41,524 nucleotides of DNA, from NCBI RefSeq assembly GCF_009755265.1, contig NZ_WPOO01000021.1:1-41524 (forward strand), written 5' to 3'. Of the stretch, positions 1-8,265 are shown in pieces. Position numbers and translations under genes: made by a program. The stretch comes from Adlercreutzia rubneri. Its GTDB lineage: Bacteria; Actinomycetota; Coriobacteriia; Coriobacteriales; Eggerthellaceae. The notes beneath the pieces were generated by a model that searched no databases, was not told the DNA's origin, and worked only from the letters and a program-made list of their open reading frames with translations. Position 1 is the stretch's first letter. Each line of letters starts with the position of its first letter.

Positions 1-194
1 AGAGCTTCGTTGACGTACGTCATCAAACCGCCTGTCCCGTAAACCGGAATCAAGCCTGGTTTCAAATGCTTGTAGTCTCTTCCACTGCGAACATCAACCA
101 CTTCCCCCAACCTACGCTGTTCCCAAGGGTCGCTGAATCCTTCGAAGCGGAGGGCGGGGACGAGGGCGTTTTCGGACTTACGCTGCTCTTCCAT
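1..194 (-). CDS. hsdS: Type I restriction-modification specificity subunit HsdS, 5' part only
   Basis: Reading from an ATG at 194-192, the first 64 codons are open to the window edge. They contain the stretch WEQRRLGEVVDVRSGRDY, followed by a segment around IPVYGTGGLMTYVNEAL. This is the usual start of a target recognition domain in HsdS proteins, which choose the DNA sequence recognised by the type I complex. The start lies one base after the hsdM stop (TAACATG), so the two genes are translationally linked and probably co-transcribed. The remaining gene, including the second recognition domain, is outside the window. Assignment to HsdS is confident; the recognition sequence cannot be inferred. 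Confidence 0.88.
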   Translation of the reverse strand, partial: MEEQRKSENALVPALRFEGFSDPWEQRRLGEVVDVRSGRDYKHLKPGLIPVYGTGGLMTYVNEA

Positions 195-195
195 G

Positions 196-2706
196 TTACT
201 CACCGCCCAAAAGCTTACGCAGTTCCGCGATGCCGAGCATGTCGAACTCGTCACCCACAAGCTGGCCGAGCATTGCATCCAGCTCTCTTTCGGCTTCGCT
301 GATCTGCTCTGCCACATCGGCATAGGTGTCTTTGTATTTCTCTTCCAGCGCGTTCACTTTCTTGATAAGACCCTCAATAGACACTTGCGGCAGCGCGTTC
401 AGATCATCCATGAGGGGCTCTACCCATTTGGACTCGAGCAGCTCGTACACCTGCTCGTCGGTCAGCGCCTCAATGGTCTCGCGGGTCTTCTCTTCGAGGG
501 CCGACTCCTGAGCTTTGGCATCCTTCTTCAAGCTCTTTAGCTTCTTCTGAAGGGCCGCGAGCTCATTCCGCTTCGCCGCGATTTCCTCCTCGGCCAAATC
601 GCACGAATCGTCGGCATCGCCCTCTTCGGCGTCCTCGCAGGGCAGCTCCTCTTGCAAGCTCTCGCACTCGCCATTCAAGTGGCTCATCTCATCCTGCAAA
701 TCACGCAACTGCTCGGCTTCCACACTCAAGAGCGCGTCTTGTACAAGAGAGAACGGCAGGATATGGCCCTTCCATCCGTCCTGCACCTCAACGTCTTTGC
801 CGCTCTTCTTCTTGATGACGTATTCCGGATCGACCTTCCTCGCAGCGTCGAAACCTTCCGTTTGCAGCATTTCCAAATCGGCGGCAATAACGCCCCAAGC
901 ATCATCAAGCGCCTGATAAGCGTCATATTTATCAACCAGAGTAAACGGTTCCACGAGCTTGAACACCTCATCGGCCACCGCAGCCTCCGCGCTCGGTGCG
1001 TCCACCCGCTGCCAGTTGCCGATGAGCGTCGCCACGAGCTGACGGCGCAACCCAGAGAACTCTGCGTGGTAGCGGGCAACGTAGCCTTCGACCGCCTCAT
1101 TCCCCTGAATTGCATCGGCTACGTCCTCGCACGCCATCCGAGCGCAATGGCCATTGTTGGCCGTAAACAGCGCCTCACGAAGGCCGGGAAGCGCCTCCCA
1201 ATACTTGCTTAGGGCGTCAATTTCCTGAACCGGAATGCCGCCGAACATCGACGCATACAAGTCCCACGTTTCCGTAAGCTCAGAGGAATCCACGTAGCGC
1301 GGGATATTCAAGTTGTAATCGTTGGCGCGTATCTCGTCCTTTCCCACAAGGCGCGAGTAGCCCTCGATCGTCCGACGAGCCGTAACCGTATCGACAATGC
1401 GGCGGATATCCGAGGAGCGCAGCTGGTTGTTCTTCCCCACTTTCTCGAAGTCCTTCGAGGCGTCGACGATGAGCACGTCGCTCTCGTCGCGCTTCTGACG
1501 TAACACCATGATGATGGTGGGGATGCCCGTTCCGAAGAAGATGTTGGCCGGCAACCCGATGATGGCGGCGATCTTGTCGTTCTCGATGAGGCTGCGACGG
1601 ATCGCTCCCTCCTCTCCCCCACGGAATAGGACGCCGTGGGGCAAGACGATGCACATGATGCCGGAGGGCTTCAGATGGTACAGGTCATGCAGCAGAAACG
1701 CGTAGTCCGCCTTCGAGCGAGGGGCGACGCCATAGGCGAATCGGATGTCGTTCTCCTTGCCCTCCGGCTCCCACCGCTGCGAGTAGGGCGGATTGGAAAC
1801 CACCGCGTCCACGTAGAGCGGGTCGTAGGTGCCCGATGGATCCGAATCGTCGAAGTAGGGCCAGTCTTCTTCCAAAGTATCGCCGTTGCGCACCGTAATG
1901 TTAGACGGCTTGATGCCCCGCATGACGAGGTTCATGCGCGTGAGGTTGTAGGTGGACTGATTGAGCTCCTGGGCGTAGTAGGCGATGCCGTCCGCATCCC
2001 CCATGCGACGCTTCACCGCATCGCCGATGGTGATGAGCAGCGAACCAGAGCCGCTCGTGGGGTCGTAGATACGAATCGTGTCCTGGCTCCGCAAATGATG
2101 AGCGACGATATCCGCCATGAGCACCGACACCTCGTGGGGGGTGTAGAACTCGCCGGCTTTCTTGCCGGCGTTAGAGGCGAACTTCGAGATGAGTTCCTCG
2201 TAGATGTAGCCCAGCACATCGTAATCTTGGTGCGTGCTCATGGGGATGGTCTGAATGAGATGGACGAGATCGCGCACGGCTTTCGTCTGCGACCCTGTAT
2301 TGTCGCCGAGCTTGCTCAGTCCCGTCTGTAGCGTGATGAAGATGCCGTCGAACACGTTTTTGTAAAGGGGGCTCACAAGGCGGCTGAAGGCCGAGAGTGC
2401 CTCGTACACCTGCGACACAGCGAAATCATTGCCGGCCTGGACCCAAGTGGAGAACAGGTTCTGATAGGAGATGAAATAGCCCAGATGATTCTGAGCATAG
2501 CCTACGGTCTCCTCGTCCTCTTCCACCAGCTGCTCCATATCAGCGGCCGTCATACCCTCGCCCAGGAAGAACTGCTCCTCCTTCTCGGAGAGGTACTTGT
2601 AGAAGATGAAGCCCAGAATGAAATCCTTGTACTCGCTCGCATCCACCTTGCCCCGCATGCGGTTGGCCGATTCCCAGATTTTCGCGGCGAGCTGTTGCTT
2701 GTTCAT
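196..2706 (-). CDS. hsdM: Type I restriction-modification DNA methyltransferase subunit HsdM (long form)
   Basis: N6-adenine methyltransferase subunit of a type I R-M complex, 836 residues. The N-terminal HsdM helical domain begins MNKQQLAAKIWESANRMRG. SAM-binding motif I is seen as YDPTSGSGSLL and the catalytic motif IV as SNPPY. The last 200 residues or so are rich in Glu, Lys and Leu and look coiled-coil. That makes it longer than the roughly 500-residue classical HsdM but similar to a known long subgroup. I place the start at 2706 because a GGGAAC-like ribosome site precedes it; an in-frame codon eight residues upstream is less likely. hsdS follows directly. No hsdR is in the window, so the endonuclease subunit must lie beyond the left edge or be absent. 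Confidence 0.93.
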   Translation of the reverse strand: MNKQQLAAKIWESANRMRGKVDASEYKDFILGFIFYKYLSEKEEQFFLGEGMTAADMEQLVEEDEETVGYAQNHLGYFISYQNLFSTWVQAGNDFAVSQVYEALSAFSRLVSPLYKNVFDGIFITLQTGLSKLGDNTGSQTKAVRDLVHLIQTIPMSTHQDYDVLGYIYEELISKFASNAGKKAGEFYTPHEVSVLMADIVAHHLRSQDTIRIYDPTSGSGSLLITIGDAVKRRMGDADGIAYYAQELNQSTYNLTRMNLVMRGIKPSNITVRNGDTLEEDWPYFDDSDPSGTYDPLYVDAVVSNPPYSQRWEPEGKENDIRFAYGVAPRSKADYAFLLHDLYHLKPSGIMCIVLPHGVLFRGGEEGAIRRSLIENDKIAAIIGLPANIFFGTGIPTIIMVLRQKRDESDVLIVDASKDFEKVGKNNQLRSSDIRRIVDTVTARRTIEGYSRLVGKDEIRANDYNLNIPRYVDSSELTETWDLYASMFGGIPVQEIDALSKYWEALPGLREALFTANNGHCARMACEDVADAIQGNEAVEGYVARYHAEFSGLRRQLVATLIGNWQRVDAPSAEAAVADEVFKLVEPFTLVDKYDAYQALDDAWGVIAADLEMLQTEGFDAARKVDPEYVIKKKSGKDVEVQDGWKGHILPFSLVQDALLSVEAEQLRDLQDEMSHLNGECESLQEELPCEDAEEGDADDSCDLAEEEIAAKRNELAALQKKLKSLKKDAKAQESALEEKTRETIEALTDEQVYELLESKWVEPLMDDLNALPQVSIEGLIKKVNALEEKYKDTYADVAEQISEAERELDAMLGQLVGDEFDMLGIAELRKLLGGE

Positions 2707-2740
2707 TCCGTTCCCTTTCGAATGGTGCACAGATCATTTC

Positions 2741-2771
2741 ATTATAGCTAACGCTTTTATCACAGCGTTAG
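2741..2771 (-). promoter_or_regulatory. hsdM promoter with overlapping operator-like palindrome
   Basis: On the minus strand a perfect TATAAT (2746-2741) lies about 35 bases before the hsdM start. Directly upstream is a perfect 8-bp dyad, CTAACGCT (2771-2764) and AGCGTTAG (2755-2748), separated by 8 bases. It occupies the spacer and -35 position. No good -35 hexamer is visible, so the promoter may be repressed or activated through this dyad. Function is inferred from position only. Confidence 0.6.
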
Positions 2772-2808
2772 CATCAGTCGGAGCAACGCATCTGGAAGCG
2801 GCGCGGTT

Positions 2809-2840
2809 ATACCGACATTTATACCGACATTTATACCGAC
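2809..2840. repeat. 12-bp iterons upstream of hsdM
   Basis: The unit ATACCGACATTT occurs at 2809-2820 and 2821-2832, and its first eight bases recur at 2833-2840. The array starts about 60 bases upstream of the hsdM -10 box. Such short phased direct repeats often bind a regulator, but they could also be a slippage-prone tandem repeat. No protein partner can be named. Confidence 0.7.
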
Positions 2841-2896
2841 ACGATCAGCATTCAATGAGATTCTCTCAAGCAATGCACGGCTTGTATGTTCCGAAA

Positions 2897-2930
2897 CGCA
2901 AAAGAGGGGCGAGGCAATGCCGCGCCCCTC
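2897..2930 (-). terminator. Rho-independent terminator after alaS
   Basis: On the minus strand GAGGGGCG (2930-2923) pairs perfectly with CGCCCCTC (2911-2904) around an 11-base loop, followed by TTTTGCGTTT. It lies 25 bases beyond the alaS stop and should end the alaS transcript before the hsdM promoter region. Confidence 0.82.
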
Positions 2931-2954
2931 ATGCAGTCGCGCCCCTCCGCGCCG

Positions 2955-5591
2955 CTACAGGATCATGTTGCGGGCGATTTCCAGGGCGTCGTCGATGCCG
3001 TCGGGGTTCTTGCCGCCGGCCTGGGCCATGGTGGGCTTGCCGCCGCCACCGCCCTGGATGGCCGGGCCCATGGCGCGGATGATGGCGCCGGCATCGAATC
3101 CGGCGGCCACGGCCTCGTCGGTGCCGGCGGCCATGAGCACGGGCTTGCCGTCGTTCACGCCGGCCACCACCATGGCGCCGGGCGCGTCCATGCGGCTGCG
3201 CACGACGTCCCACATGTTGCGCATCTGGCCGCCGTCGCGGACCTCGGTGCGCGCGATGATGACGGGGTACCCCGCCGGCGCCAGCTGAACCTGGGAGAGC
3301 AGCGTCGAGAACATGTCGTCGCTCACCATGTCCTTGGCGCGCTTGGCCTTGGTGCGCATCTCCTTCAGGGCCTTCTGGTCGGCCGCCACGCGCTCGGACA
3401 CGTCGAAGGGCGGCACGCGCAAGGTGGCCGCGGCCTCCTTCAGCTCGGCTTCCACCTTGTTCACGTAGGCGAGCGCGCCGTAGCTCGTCACGGCCTCGAT
3501 GCGGCGCACGTTGGCGCCCACCGACGACTCGCTCGTGATCTTCAAAAAGCCGATCTCGGCGGTGTTGTTCACATGGCAGCCGCCGCACAGCTCGCGGGAG
3601 AGGTCGCCCGCCTCCACCACGCGCACGACCTCGCCGTACTTCTCGCCGAACAAGCCCGTGACCCCGGCGGCGCGGGCCTCTTCCAGCGACGTCTCGTAAA
3701 TGGTGGTGGGCGTGGCGCTCATGATGTGCTCGTTGGCCTCGCGCTCCACCTCGGCCAGCTGCTCGGGCGTGCACGCCTCGAAGTGGGTGAAGTCGAAGCG
3801 CAGGCGGTCGGGGCCCACGTAGGAGCCGGCCTGCTTCACGTGGTCACCGAGCACGCGGCGCAGCGCGGCGTGCAGGATGTGGGTGGCGGTGTGGTTGCGC
3901 TCGATGGCGGCGCGGCGGTTCGCATCCACGCGAGCCACAACGGTATCGCCCTCGGCGAGCCCCGCCTCCTCGGCGCGCACCGCGTGCACGAACAGGCCCT
4001 TCTCGGGAGCCTTCGTGTCCAGCACGTAAAGGCGTCCCTCGCCGTTCTCGATGACGCCGGTGTCCCCCACTTCTCCGCCCATCTCGGCATAGAAGGGCGT
4101 GGCGGCCAGCACCACCTCGCCGGTCTGCCCCGGCGCCAGGGTGCCCACGCGCTCGCCATCGACGACGACGGCCAGCACGCGCGTCTCGGCGGCGGTGGCA
4201 TCGTAGCCGATGAACTCCGTGGGGCCGAGCTCGTTCAAAAGATCGCTGTAGATGCCGCCGTAGGTGGACCAGGCCGCCTCGGCGTCCTTCGCGCCGGCGG
4301 CGCGGGCGCGCTCGCGCTGGGCCTCCATGGCGGCCTCGAAGGCCTCCATGTCCACTTTCACGCCGCGGCCTTCCGCGATCTCCTGGGTCACTTCCACGGG
4401 GAAGCCGTAAGTATCGTGCAGGGTGAAGGCCTCCTCGCCGGAGAGCACGTCGCCCTCAAGCTTGCCGAGGGCCTCCTCCAGGTAGGCCTGGCCCTGGCGC
4501 AGGGTGGCGCCGAAGCGGTCCTCCTCGGCCATGATGAGGCCGCGCTCCAGCTCGCGGTTCTCCACGATCTCGGGGTACACATCTCCCATGAGTCGCACGA
4601 TCTCGTCCACGTACTCGTTGAGGAAATGCCCCTCGATGCCGATGAGCTGGGCCTTCATGATGGCGCGGCGCAACAGGCGGCGCAGCACGTAGCCGCGCCC
4701 CTCGTTGCCCGGCAGGATGCCGTCGGCGATCATGAAGGTGACCGAGCGGGAGTGATCGGCGATGATGCGCAGGGCCAGGTCGCACTCGGCATCCTCGCCG
4801 TAGGTCACGCCGGCCAAACGCTCGCCCACGGCCACCAGGCTGCGCAGCACGTCGGTCTCGTAGTTGGACTGCACGCCCTGCATGATGGCGGCCATGCGCT
4901 CGAGCCCCATGCCCGTGTCGATGTTCTTCTTGGGAAGGGGCGCCAAGGTGCCGTCCTCCTGGCCGTCGTACTGGGTGAACACGCAGTTCCAGTACTCGAG
5001 GAACCGGTCGCAGTCGCAGCCCGGCGCGCAGTCGGGGCTGCCGCAGCCGAACTCGGGGCCCTGGTCGTAGTAGATCTCCGAGCAGGGACCGCAGGGGCCG
5101 GTGGGGCCGGCGCGCCAGAAGTTGTCGTCCTCGCCGAGGCGCGAGATGTGATCCTCGGGCACGCCCAGGTTCTTCCAAATCTCAATGGTCTCGTCGTCGT
5201 CCTCGAACACGGTGAAGTACAAGCGCTCCGGCGGCAGCCCCAGCACGTTCACGGAGAAATCGTAGGCCCAGGCGCACATCTCTTCTTTGAAGTACGCGCC
5301 GAAGGAGAAGTTGCCGAGCATCTCGAAGAAGCTCAGATGACGGCCCGTGGTGCCGATGATGTCGATGTCGTTGGTGCGCACGCACTTCTGCACGGAGGTG
5401 GTGCCGATATAGGGCGCCTCCAGCTGCTTCTGCTGCAGGAAGTAGGGCTTGAACTGCACCATGCCGGCGCTCGTCAGAAGAAGCGACGGATCGTCGGGAA
5501 TGAGCGAGGAGGAGGGCACGAGCTTGCAGCCCTTCTCCTGGAAGTAGTTCAGGTACTTCTCGCGAATCTCAGCGGTGGTCATGTAACGCAT
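2955..5591 (-). CDS. alaS: Alanine--tRNA ligase
   Basis: Class II aminoacyl-tRNA synthetase that charges tRNA-Ala; cytoplasmic, essential. It has 878 residues, the normal family length. The N-terminal catalytic domain has FQEKGCKLVPSSSLIP and FFEMLGNFSFGAYFK. The editing domain carries the zinc/hydrolysis residues HTATH (about residue 566) and CGGCH (about 670). The C-terminal DHHA1-type domain ends with a glycine-rich GGGGGKPTMAQAGG segment. I use the first ATG at 5591, with AGGA 11-14 bases upstream; an ATG three codons later is possible. The order coiled-coil protein, AI-2E permease, alaS on one strand suggests partial co-transcription. A separate -10 box lies just upstream. Confidence 0.98.
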   Translation of the reverse strand: MRYMTTAEIREKYLNYFQEKGCKLVPSSSLIPDDPSLLLTSAGMVQFKPYFLQQKQLEAPYIGTTSVQKCVRTNDIDIIGTTGRHLSFFEMLGNFSFGAYFKEEMCAWAYDFSVNVLGLPPERLYFTVFEDDDETIEIWKNLGVPEDHISRLGEDDNFWRAGPTGPCGPCSEIYYDQGPEFGCGSPDCAPGCDCDRFLEYWNCVFTQYDGQEDGTLAPLPKKNIDTGMGLERMAAIMQGVQSNYETDVLRSLVAVGERLAGVTYGEDAECDLALRIIADHSRSVTFMIADGILPGNEGRGYVLRRLLRRAIMKAQLIGIEGHFLNEYVDEIVRLMGDVYPEIVENRELERGLIMAEEDRFGATLRQGQAYLEEALGKLEGDVLSGEEAFTLHDTYGFPVEVTQEIAEGRGVKVDMEAFEAAMEAQRERARAAGAKDAEAAWSTYGGIYSDLLNELGPTEFIGYDATAAETRVLAVVVDGERVGTLAPGQTGEVVLAATPFYAEMGGEVGDTGVIENGEGRLYVLDTKAPEKGLFVHAVRAEEAGLAEGDTVVARVDANRRAAIERNHTATHILHAALRRVLGDHVKQAGSYVGPDRLRFDFTHFEACTPEQLAEVEREANEHIMSATPTTIYETSLEEARAAGVTGLFGEKYGEVVRVVEAGDLSRELCGGCHVNNTAEIGFLKITSESSVGANVRRIEAVTSYGALAYVNKVEAELKEAAATLRVPPFDVSERVAADQKALKEMRTKAKRAKDMVSDDMFSTLLSQVQLAPAGYPVIIARTEVRDGGQMRNMWDVVRSRMDAPGAMVVAGVNDGKPVLMAAGTDEAVAAGFDAGAIIRAMGPAIQGGGGGKPTMAQAGGKNPDGIDDALEIARNMIL

Positions 5592-5637
5592 AGGTGTTCT
5601 ATCCGTCCTTTACGGTCAACGAAAACAGTTGCAGCAG

Positions 5638-5643
5638 ATTATA
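5638..5643 (-). promoter_or_regulatory. Candidate -10 box of alaS
   Basis: A perfect TATAAT occurs on the minus strand just after the stop of the AI-2E permease and about 46 bases before the alaS start. The expected -35 position has no recognisable hexamer. No T-box specifier leader fits in the 66-base spacer. Confidence 0.45.
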
Positions 5644-5657
5644 GCGCTCCTTGCGCG

Positions 5658-7091
5658 CTACTTTTTGGAAGACGACGTGTCATCATGGGAATGGCGCGCC
5701 GTCACCTTCCCATGGGCCTGCGAGCGCAGCTTCGGCAACTTGCGGCCGAACAGCGTCGCGTCGTCCAGCTTGATGGGCTTCATGGAGCCGGTGGTGACGC
5801 CCGGTGACGTGGCGTCCGACAGCGGGTTCACTTCCTCGTTGTCCGACGGCACGCCCTTGAAGAACACGCCGTCCTCGGCCACCAGGTGCCGGCCGGTCTT
5901 TTTCTCGAAGTAGTAGACGAACACCGATTTGGCCACGGCCACCAGCGGGATGGAGGCGAGCATGCCCACGAGCGACCCCATAAGACCGCTCATGGCGCCG
6001 CCGAGGGCCGAGCCCACCATCAACGCGATAAGGGTGAGAGCCGGGTGGATGTCCACCGAGTTCGCCATGATCTTCGGCGAGACGAAGGTGTAGACGAGCT
6101 GCTGGATGACCACGGTCCCGGCCAGGGCGATAAGGGCCACCAGCGGGCTCACGAAGACGGCAGCAATGGCCGCGAGCGCACCTCCCAGCCACGGGCCGAT
6201 GATGGGGATGATGTTCATCACGCCGGTGATGAGGCCGAGCACGGCGGCGTTGGGCACGCCGACGACCTGGAACAGGATACCGCAGCCCACGCCGATGACG
6301 GCGCACTGCAGAAGCGTCCCCTTGATGTAGCCGCCCATGACGCGCGTGAAGGTGGCGTGGAAGAACTCGGCGTCCTCGGCGTGCTTGGGGCCGATGAGCC
6401 GGCGCGTCTCGCGGCCCATGGCCGGTAGCTCCATGAGAATCCAGAAGGCGATGACGAGCGCGAAGCCCAAGGCCATAAGGCCGTTGGCCAGCGTCGTGGA
6501 GAAGGCCACGATGCCGTTGGCGCTGCCCTGGGCGATGGAGGAGGCCCAGGATGCGGCCGACTTCTGCACCTCGCTGATGACGTTCTTCACCGTTTCGTCC
6601 TCGAGCATCGGGGCGTAGCGGGCATACAGGTCGTTGCCCCAAGCGATGACCGCATCAACATAGTGGGGCAGGTTGCTGACCAAGTCGTTGAACTGGGCGT
6701 TCAGGCCGAACATAGGCGAGAACAGCAAAAAGCCGATAAGAGCGAGCACGAGCGCCATGATGACATAGGCGATCGTGGTGCCCAAACCACGGTTGACGTG
6801 GTGCTTCTCCAGCCCGTTGACAATGCCGCGCAGACAGAAGACGATGATGACGGTCCAGATGAGGATGGCCACGGGCACCGACAGGATGTTCAGCAGGTAG
6901 ACGATCGCCGCCAAAAGCAGGATGGCCGCCACCACGGCCCACAGGTCGAAGAAGCGCGTGCGGGCGCGGGCCTGCTTGGTGCGCGAGATGGCATTGGCGG
7001 CAGCGGTGGCCGCGGCGGCCGCGCTGCGCGGGTTGTTGACGGAAGCGGGCGCGTCGGCTCCTCCCTGCGATTTGGACGCGTCGGTGCTCAT
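5658..7091 (-). CDS. AI-2E family transporter (PerM/YdiK-like permease)
   Basis: Multi-pass inner membrane protein of 477 residues. After an Ala-rich hydrophilic N-terminus (about 45 residues) come paired helices (AAILLLAAIVYLLNI, AILIWTVIIVFCL) and a helix VIMALVLALIGFLLF. An extracytoplasmic stretch follows, then the characteristic C-terminal half with LGLITGVMNIIPIIGPWLGG and VVIQQLVYTFVSPKIMANSV. The latter resembles the conserved GSILNFIPYIGP and PKIMG motifs of the family. Members have been linked to autoinducer-2 export, ion exchange or envelope functions, so the substrate here is unknown. GAGGAG precedes the ATG by seven bases. It follows the membrane-anchored coiled-coil gene by 21 bases and probably shares its transcript. 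Confidence 0.9.
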   Translation of the reverse strand: MSTDASKSQGGADAPASVNNPRSAAAAATAAANAISRTKQARARTRFFDLWAVVAAILLLAAIVYLLNILSVPVAILIWTVIIVFCLRGIVNGLEKHHVNRGLGTTIAYVIMALVLALIGFLLFSPMFGLNAQFNDLVSNLPHYVDAVIAWGNDLYARYAPMLEDETVKNVISEVQKSAASWASSIAQGSANGIVAFSTTLANGLMALGFALVIAFWILMELPAMGRETRRLIGPKHAEDAEFFHATFTRVMGGYIKGTLLQCAVIGVGCGILFQVVGVPNAAVLGLITGVMNIIPIIGPWLGGALAAIAAVFVSPLVALIALAGTVVIQQLVYTFVSPKIMANSVDIHPALTLIALMVGSALGGAMSGLMGSLVGMLASIPLVAVAKSVFVYYFEKKTGRHLVAEDGVFFKGVPSDNEEVNPLSDATSPGVTTGSMKPIKLDDATLFGRKLPKLRSQAHGKVTARHSHDDTSSSKK

Positions 7092-7112
7092 GGGAATCTC
7101 CTCGGACGCGAG

Positions 7113-8009
7113 CTACTGAACGGTGTAGGGGCTGTTCCCCATCGGGGCCGGCTTGGCCTGGGCCGCGGCGGCGTTGGGCGAGATGGCCGGCGAGGCTGCG
7201 GCTGCGGGATCGGCAGGGGCCGTCGCGGCCGGCGTGTCGGTGTCGGCGTTGGCGTTGGCCACGGCCGCGTCGGTGATCGTGCCGGCGGTACCGGAGAGCT
7301 GGTCTTCGAAGTCGTGGGCGCGTTCTTGGTTGGCCGCGTTAGCGGCCTTGACAGCGGCGCGGCGGTCTTTGCCCTCGGCGACGACGGCGCGGGCGACATC
7401 CCCCATGGCCGAGACGGCGTCGGCGACGGTCGCCCCGCGCTCGGGCGCGCGGCCGGCCTTCGCGGCGGCGCTGGCGTCGGCAGCGGCTCCCAAGCTCACG
7501 GACTCGTCGGAGGCGTAGCGCGGCTTGAACTTGCTGCGCAGCTTGCCCGTGAGCGAGTTCACCAAATCGATCGGGGCGCTCGTCACGGTATCCACGGCAC
7601 CGGCGGCCTTCGAGACGGAATCGGTGATCTGGGTCACGTCTTCCAGAATCTGGTCGACGCGCATGAGTTCCAAATTCGCCGCGTCCACCGTGAGCGACAG
7701 ACGCTCCACCAGCGGATCGACGCGGCCCACAGCGGGCTTGGCTTCCTCGGCGATCTCGTTCACGCGGGTCAGCAGCGGGTCGATCTGGTCAGTTACCAGG
7801 GCATCCACATGGGCGATGAGGGGATCAACCTGGGCGGTGATCTTCTCCACGTTCTGCAGCGTGGGCGTGAGCTCCTTATGGGCGTCGTCGATGGTCGAAC
7901 GCGTCGAGCGGATGGTCAGCGCCAATTCCACGACGAACCATACGAGCACCGCGCCGACGAGCACGTAGACGACGGGCAGCGCGATGTCCACGATCCCTGC
8001 GAAATCCAT
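7113..8009 (-). CDS. Membrane-anchored coiled-coil protein (DUF948-like)
   Basis: A 298-residue protein. One N-terminal membrane helix (about residues 8-30, PVVYVLVGAVLVWFVVELAL) is followed by a long stretch with repeating hydrophobic/charged heptads and recurrent VDPL motifs (TAQVDPLIAHVDALVTDQIDPLLTRV, shown only in part). This is the layout of DUF948-type proteins. The last 90 residues are Ala/Pro-rich low complexity (PAATAPADPAAAA). No catalytic motif is seen. It is first in the minus-strand group with the AI-2E permease and alaS, with an AAGGAGG ribosome site and its own promoter. A structural or membrane-organising role is a guess. Confidence 0.72.
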   Translation of the reverse strand: MDFAGIVDIALPVVYVLVGAVLVWFVVELALTIRSTRSTIDDAHKELTPTLQNVEKITAQVDPLIAHVDALVTDQIDPLLTRVNEIAEEAKPAVGRVDPLVERLSLTVDAANLELMRVDQILEDVTQITDSVSKAAGAVDTVTSAPIDLVNSLTGKLRSKFKPRYASDESVSLGAAADASAAAKAGRAPERGATVADAVSAMGDVARAVVAEGKDRRAAVKAANAANQERAHDFEDQLSGTAGTITDAAVANANADTDTPAATAPADPAAAASPAISPNAAAAQAKPAPMGNSPYTVQ

Positions 8010-8039
8010 GATGAGCCTCCTTATAATTCCGAAGACCTG

Positions 8040-8048
8040 ACTATACCA
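8040..8048 (-). promoter_or_regulatory. Extended -10 promoter of the DUF948-like gene
   Basis: The minus strand reads TGGTATAGT (8048-8040), matching an extended -10 element (TGnTATAAT-like). Transcription would begin near 8033, about 25 bases before the ATG, leaving room for the AAGGAGG site. Confidence 0.6.
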
Positions 8049-8111
8049 TTACTGGAGTCATTCTAATTAAGTTGCGCAGGGCCTCCACGGAACGCGTCCG
8101 CATAGTAGCCA

Positions 8112-8125
8112 TTCCGTAAACGGAA
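8112..8125. repeat. Short palindrome in the rarA/DUF948 spacer
   Basis: TTCCGT and ACGGAA face each other across two bases. It lies about 65 bases upstream of the extended -10 element of the DUF948-like gene, where a regulator could bind. A second hairpin, GCGCCCGC (8226-8233) with GCGGGCGC (8240-8247), lies just after rarA but has no T-run. Confidence 0.4.
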
Positions 8126-8265
8126 GTTGACATCGTGTCACACGCGAGCGGCATCGCCAGCGGCACCCGCGCTGGGGCGCCCTCGCCGGCACGTCGCCCC
8201 AACACGATGCCTGGCTCGCTGCGCGGCGCCCGCAACGCGGCGGGCGCAACACGCCGAGCCGCGAC

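Noticed and set aside
2809..2840. A CRISPR array
   Set aside because: The repeats are 12 bases with no spacers, and no cas gene is present. None of the other repeat sets has regular spacers either.
5592..5657. A T-box leader for alaS
   Set aside because: The spacer is 66 bases, too short for a T-box, and no T-box consensus is visible.
2886..5807. A 973-codon open frame on the plus strand across alaS
   Set aside because: It is antisense to the clear AlaRS gene, rich in Gly/Ala/His/Arg, has no family features and reflects high third-position GC.
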